Shown here: positions 62,304-64,000 of the stretch, in pieces
Numbering within the stretch: the first letter of the stretch is position 1
How the letters are laid out: each line of letters starts with the position of its first letter
Source: Micromonospora coriariae
GTDB taxonomy: Bacteria > Actinomycetota > Actinomycetes > Mycobacteriales > Micromonosporaceae
Length of the DNA: 64,000 nt
Direction: 5' to 3'
Assembly: GCF_900091455.1 (NCBI RefSeq)
Contig: NZ_LT607412.1
Span: 1,240,001-1,304,000, forward strand
The notes under the pieces: generated by a model
Told to the model about the DNA's origin: nothing
The model's input: the letters and a program-made list of their open reading frames with translations, nothing else
The model's database searches: none
Made by a program: the position numbers and the translations under genes

Positions 62304-64000
62304 TCAGACGGCGGCGAGCACCGCGGTCTCCAGACGGGCCCGGGTGGCGTCGTCCGGCCAGCCGCCGACCAGGTAGAAGGCGTCGACCACGTCGGCGCCG
62401 AGGGTGGAGATGCGGGCCGCGCGGACCAGGGCGCCCGCCTCGTCGAGCGCACAGGTGACCCGGTAGAGCAGCCCGGCGGCGTCGGCGGCGCGCAGTTCCA
62501 GCAGTACCGCGTCGGTGGCGGCCTCGCGGTGCCAGACAACCCGGGGGGCCGCGCCGCCGCCCCGGGCGGCGAGCGCACGGCCGCGCAGCCGCTGGGTGAC
62601 CGACACGTCGCCGGCTACCGCTCGCCGAAGGTCGGCGCGGAGCGGGACCGGGTCCGGCGGCAGGCCGTAGCGCGGTTGCACCCGGCACTCGACCAGGGCC
62701 CGGCCGTCGACCGCGGAGGCGTCCGCGGAGATCACTTCCAACCGGTGCAGGGCCAGGCAGCCGGCCACGGTGGCGAGCAGGCCGCGCCGGTCCGCCGCGG
62801 CCACCGCCACCCGGTCCCCGGTGAGGTGGACGACCGGCAGGGGCCCGGCCAGCAGCGCCGGGTCGGGGGCCGGCGGCTCGGGTAGGACGCCGGTGTCCAG
62901 CGCGGTACGGACCCGGGCGACCAGCTCGGCGACCAGCCGACCCTTCCAGTCCGACCAGGCCGCCGGTCCGGTGGCCGCCGCGTCCGCCCGGACCAGCGCG
63001 TGCAGCAGGTCGAGGGTGCCGGTGTCGCCGACCGCGTCGGCCACCGATGCGATGGTCACCGGGTCGGCCAGGTCCCGGCGGGTGGCCACGTCGGGCAGCA
63101 GCAGGTGCAGCCGGACCAGCGTGCCGATCAGCTCAACCTCCCCGGTGGGCAGGCCGATCCGGGTTGCCACCGCCTCGGCCAGCGGCACGCCGACCGTGCT
63201 GTGATCCCCGGGCATTCCCTTGCCGATGTCGTGCAGCAGGGCGCCGAGGAGCAGCAGGTCCGGGCGGTCCACCTCGCGGGAGTGCCGGCTGGCCTCGTGG
63301 GCGGTCTGCACCAGGTGCCGGTCGAGGGTGTACCGGTGCACCGGGTTGTGCTGGGGCAGGCTGCGCAGCCGGGCCCACTCGGGAAGCCAGCCGTCCACCA
63401 GCCCGTACCGGTCGCAGGTCTCCCAGGCCGGCACCAGGCCGGGACCGGCGCCGAGCAGGGTGGTCAGCGCGGCCCGGGCCTCGGCCGGCCAGGGCGCGGG
63501 CAGCGGCGGGCAGTACGCCGCCAGCCACTCGCAGGTGGCGCGGGCTATCGGCAGCCGGGTGGCGGCCGCGGCGGCGGCCACCCGTAGCGACAGGCTCGGG
63601 TCGGGGCGTGCTCCGATCGCCGTGCGGGCGAGCACCAGTTCCCCGTCGTGCTCCACCACGTCCCGGGCCACCGGGCGGCGCACCGGGCGGCCGTTCCCGC
63701 GACGGGAGCGGCCGGAGCGCAGCCGGTCGGCGGCCCGGAAGACGTCGTCCAGGGCGTGGCTGACCGTGCGGGCGTCCCCGGCGACCCGACGCAGCAGGGC
63801 GTCGCCGTCTTCCAGGGCGAGGAGCGCGGCCACCCCGTCGCGCTCCTGTGCGACCAGCCGGTCGACCCGGCGACCGACCTGCTGGTGCAGGGCGTCCCGG
63901 GTGTCCAGCAGGCGCAGGTGTGCGGCGCGTACGGCGGGACGCAACGCGTCGGTGATGCCCGCGGCGGAGATCGCCCGCAGCAGCCCCACGTCGCGCAGCC
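62304..64000 (-). CDS. glnD: [Protein-PII] uridylyltransferase/adenylyltransferase (5' part cut off)
   Basis: The last 564 residues are visible; the nucleotidyltransferase domain lies beyond the window edge. Seen here: the linker region, the HD phosphohydrolase domain with HNPVHRYTLDRHLVQT and LLLGALLHDIGKGMPGDHS (His-Asp pair), then two ACT domains (TGDRVAVAAADRRGLLATVAG and AVLLELRAADAAGLLYRVTCALDEAG) that sense glutamine. GlnD modifies and de-modifies PII in nitrogen control; in actinobacteria it adenylylates GlnK. In the usual order amtB and glnB lie upstream of glnD, outside this window. Confidence 0.93.
   Translation of the reverse strand, partial: LRDVGLLRAISAAGITDALRPAVRAAHLRLLDTRDALHQQVGRRVDRLVAQERDGVAALLALEDGDALLRRVAGDARTVSHALDDVFRAADRLRSGRSRRGNGRPVRRPVARDVVEHDGELVLARTAIGARPDPSLSLRVAAAAAATRLPIARATCEWLAAYCPPLPAPWPAEARAALTTLLGAGPGLVPAWETCDRYGLVDGWLPEWARLRSLPQHNPVHRYTLDRHLVQTAHEASRHSREVDRPDLLLLGALLHDIGKGMPGDHSTVGVPLAEAVATRIGLPTGEVELIGTLVRLHLLLPDVATRRDLADPVTIASVADAVGDTGTLDLLHALVRADAAATGPAAWSDWKGRLVAELVARVRTALDTGVLPEPPAPDPALLAGPLPVVHLTGDRVAVAAADRRGLLATVAGCLALHRLEVISADASAVDGRALVECRVQPRYGLPPDPVPLRADLRRAVAGDVSVTQRLRGRALAARGGGAAPRVVWHREAATDAVLLELRAADAAGLLYRVTCALDEAGALVRAARISTLGADVVDAFYLVGGWPDDATRARLETAVLAAV

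Overview
The window is chromosomal DNA from a very GC-rich actinomycete. The protein sequences and the intergenic palindromes fit the Micromonosporaceae, and a Micromonospora-like organism is my best guess. The backbone is the conserved actinobacterial block that runs, read on the minus strand, from glnD and ffh through rpsP-khpA-rimM-trmD-rplS, lepB, rnhB and DUF2469 to rpsB-tsf, pyrH-frr, cdsA, rlmN and dxr-rseP-ispG. I see no rRNA, tRNA, CRISPR array, prophage or large secondary-metabolite cluster.

Layout. 0-9.8 kb is metabolism and transport: a cut-off methyltransferase, a PcaF-like thiolase, a glutathionyl-hydroquinone-reductase-like protein, a DUF998 membrane protein, a cystine-type DAACS symporter preceded by a 25-residue Cys-containing leader peptide, an Old Yellow Enzyme and a fused ABC exporter. 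9.8-12.1 kb holds a complete ISL3-type insertion sequence and several repeats. 12.1-19.3 kb has a secreted protein, a GNAT enzyme, a divergent PadR/MFS pair and the isoprenoid/intramembrane-protease operon dxr-rseP-ispG. 19.5-29.4 kb is accessory: a very large secreted GH87 alpha-1,3-glucanase, a second GNAT, YihY-like, FAD oxidoreductase, TMEM175-like and MBL-Rieske proteins. 29.5-37.7 kb is core: a DivIVA-domain protein, rlmN, cdsA, frr, pyrH, tsf, rpsB. 39.1-45.2 kb carries yraN-comM-dprA-xerC, an aminotransferase and an opposed M23 peptidase; as far as I remember this block is inverted relative to M. tuberculosis. 45.4-53.4 kb runs through a methyltransferase, a sulfite-oxidase-like enzyme and the DUF2469-to-rpsP core genes. 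53.6-64 kb has DUF402, a eukaryote-type prolyl-tRNA synthetase, TetR, an amidohydrolase, two small unknown genes, ffh, a two-component system and the 3' part of glnD.

The most interesting structure lies between the genes. (1) A probable cysteine-sensing leader ORF at 3609-3686, with a promoter placed so that its mRNA would be leaderless, sits 51 nt before the symporter. (2) A palindrome family with three copies abuts the stop codon of its upstream gene every time; one copy is a perfect 57-bp palindrome. (3) The insertion sequence has landed exactly in the 8-bp centre of a 48-bp palindrome, and an intact relative of that target survives at 62215-62260. (4) A 77-bp imperfect palindrome occurs twice. 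(5) The inverted yraN-M23 block carries the same paired GTCCACAG motif, in opposite orientation, upstream of both of its end genes and at nearly equal distance from each start codon.

Start codons were chosen from Shine-Dalgarno fit, family alignment from memory and overlap with neighbours. No database search or computation was run, so family names rest on recognised motifs.
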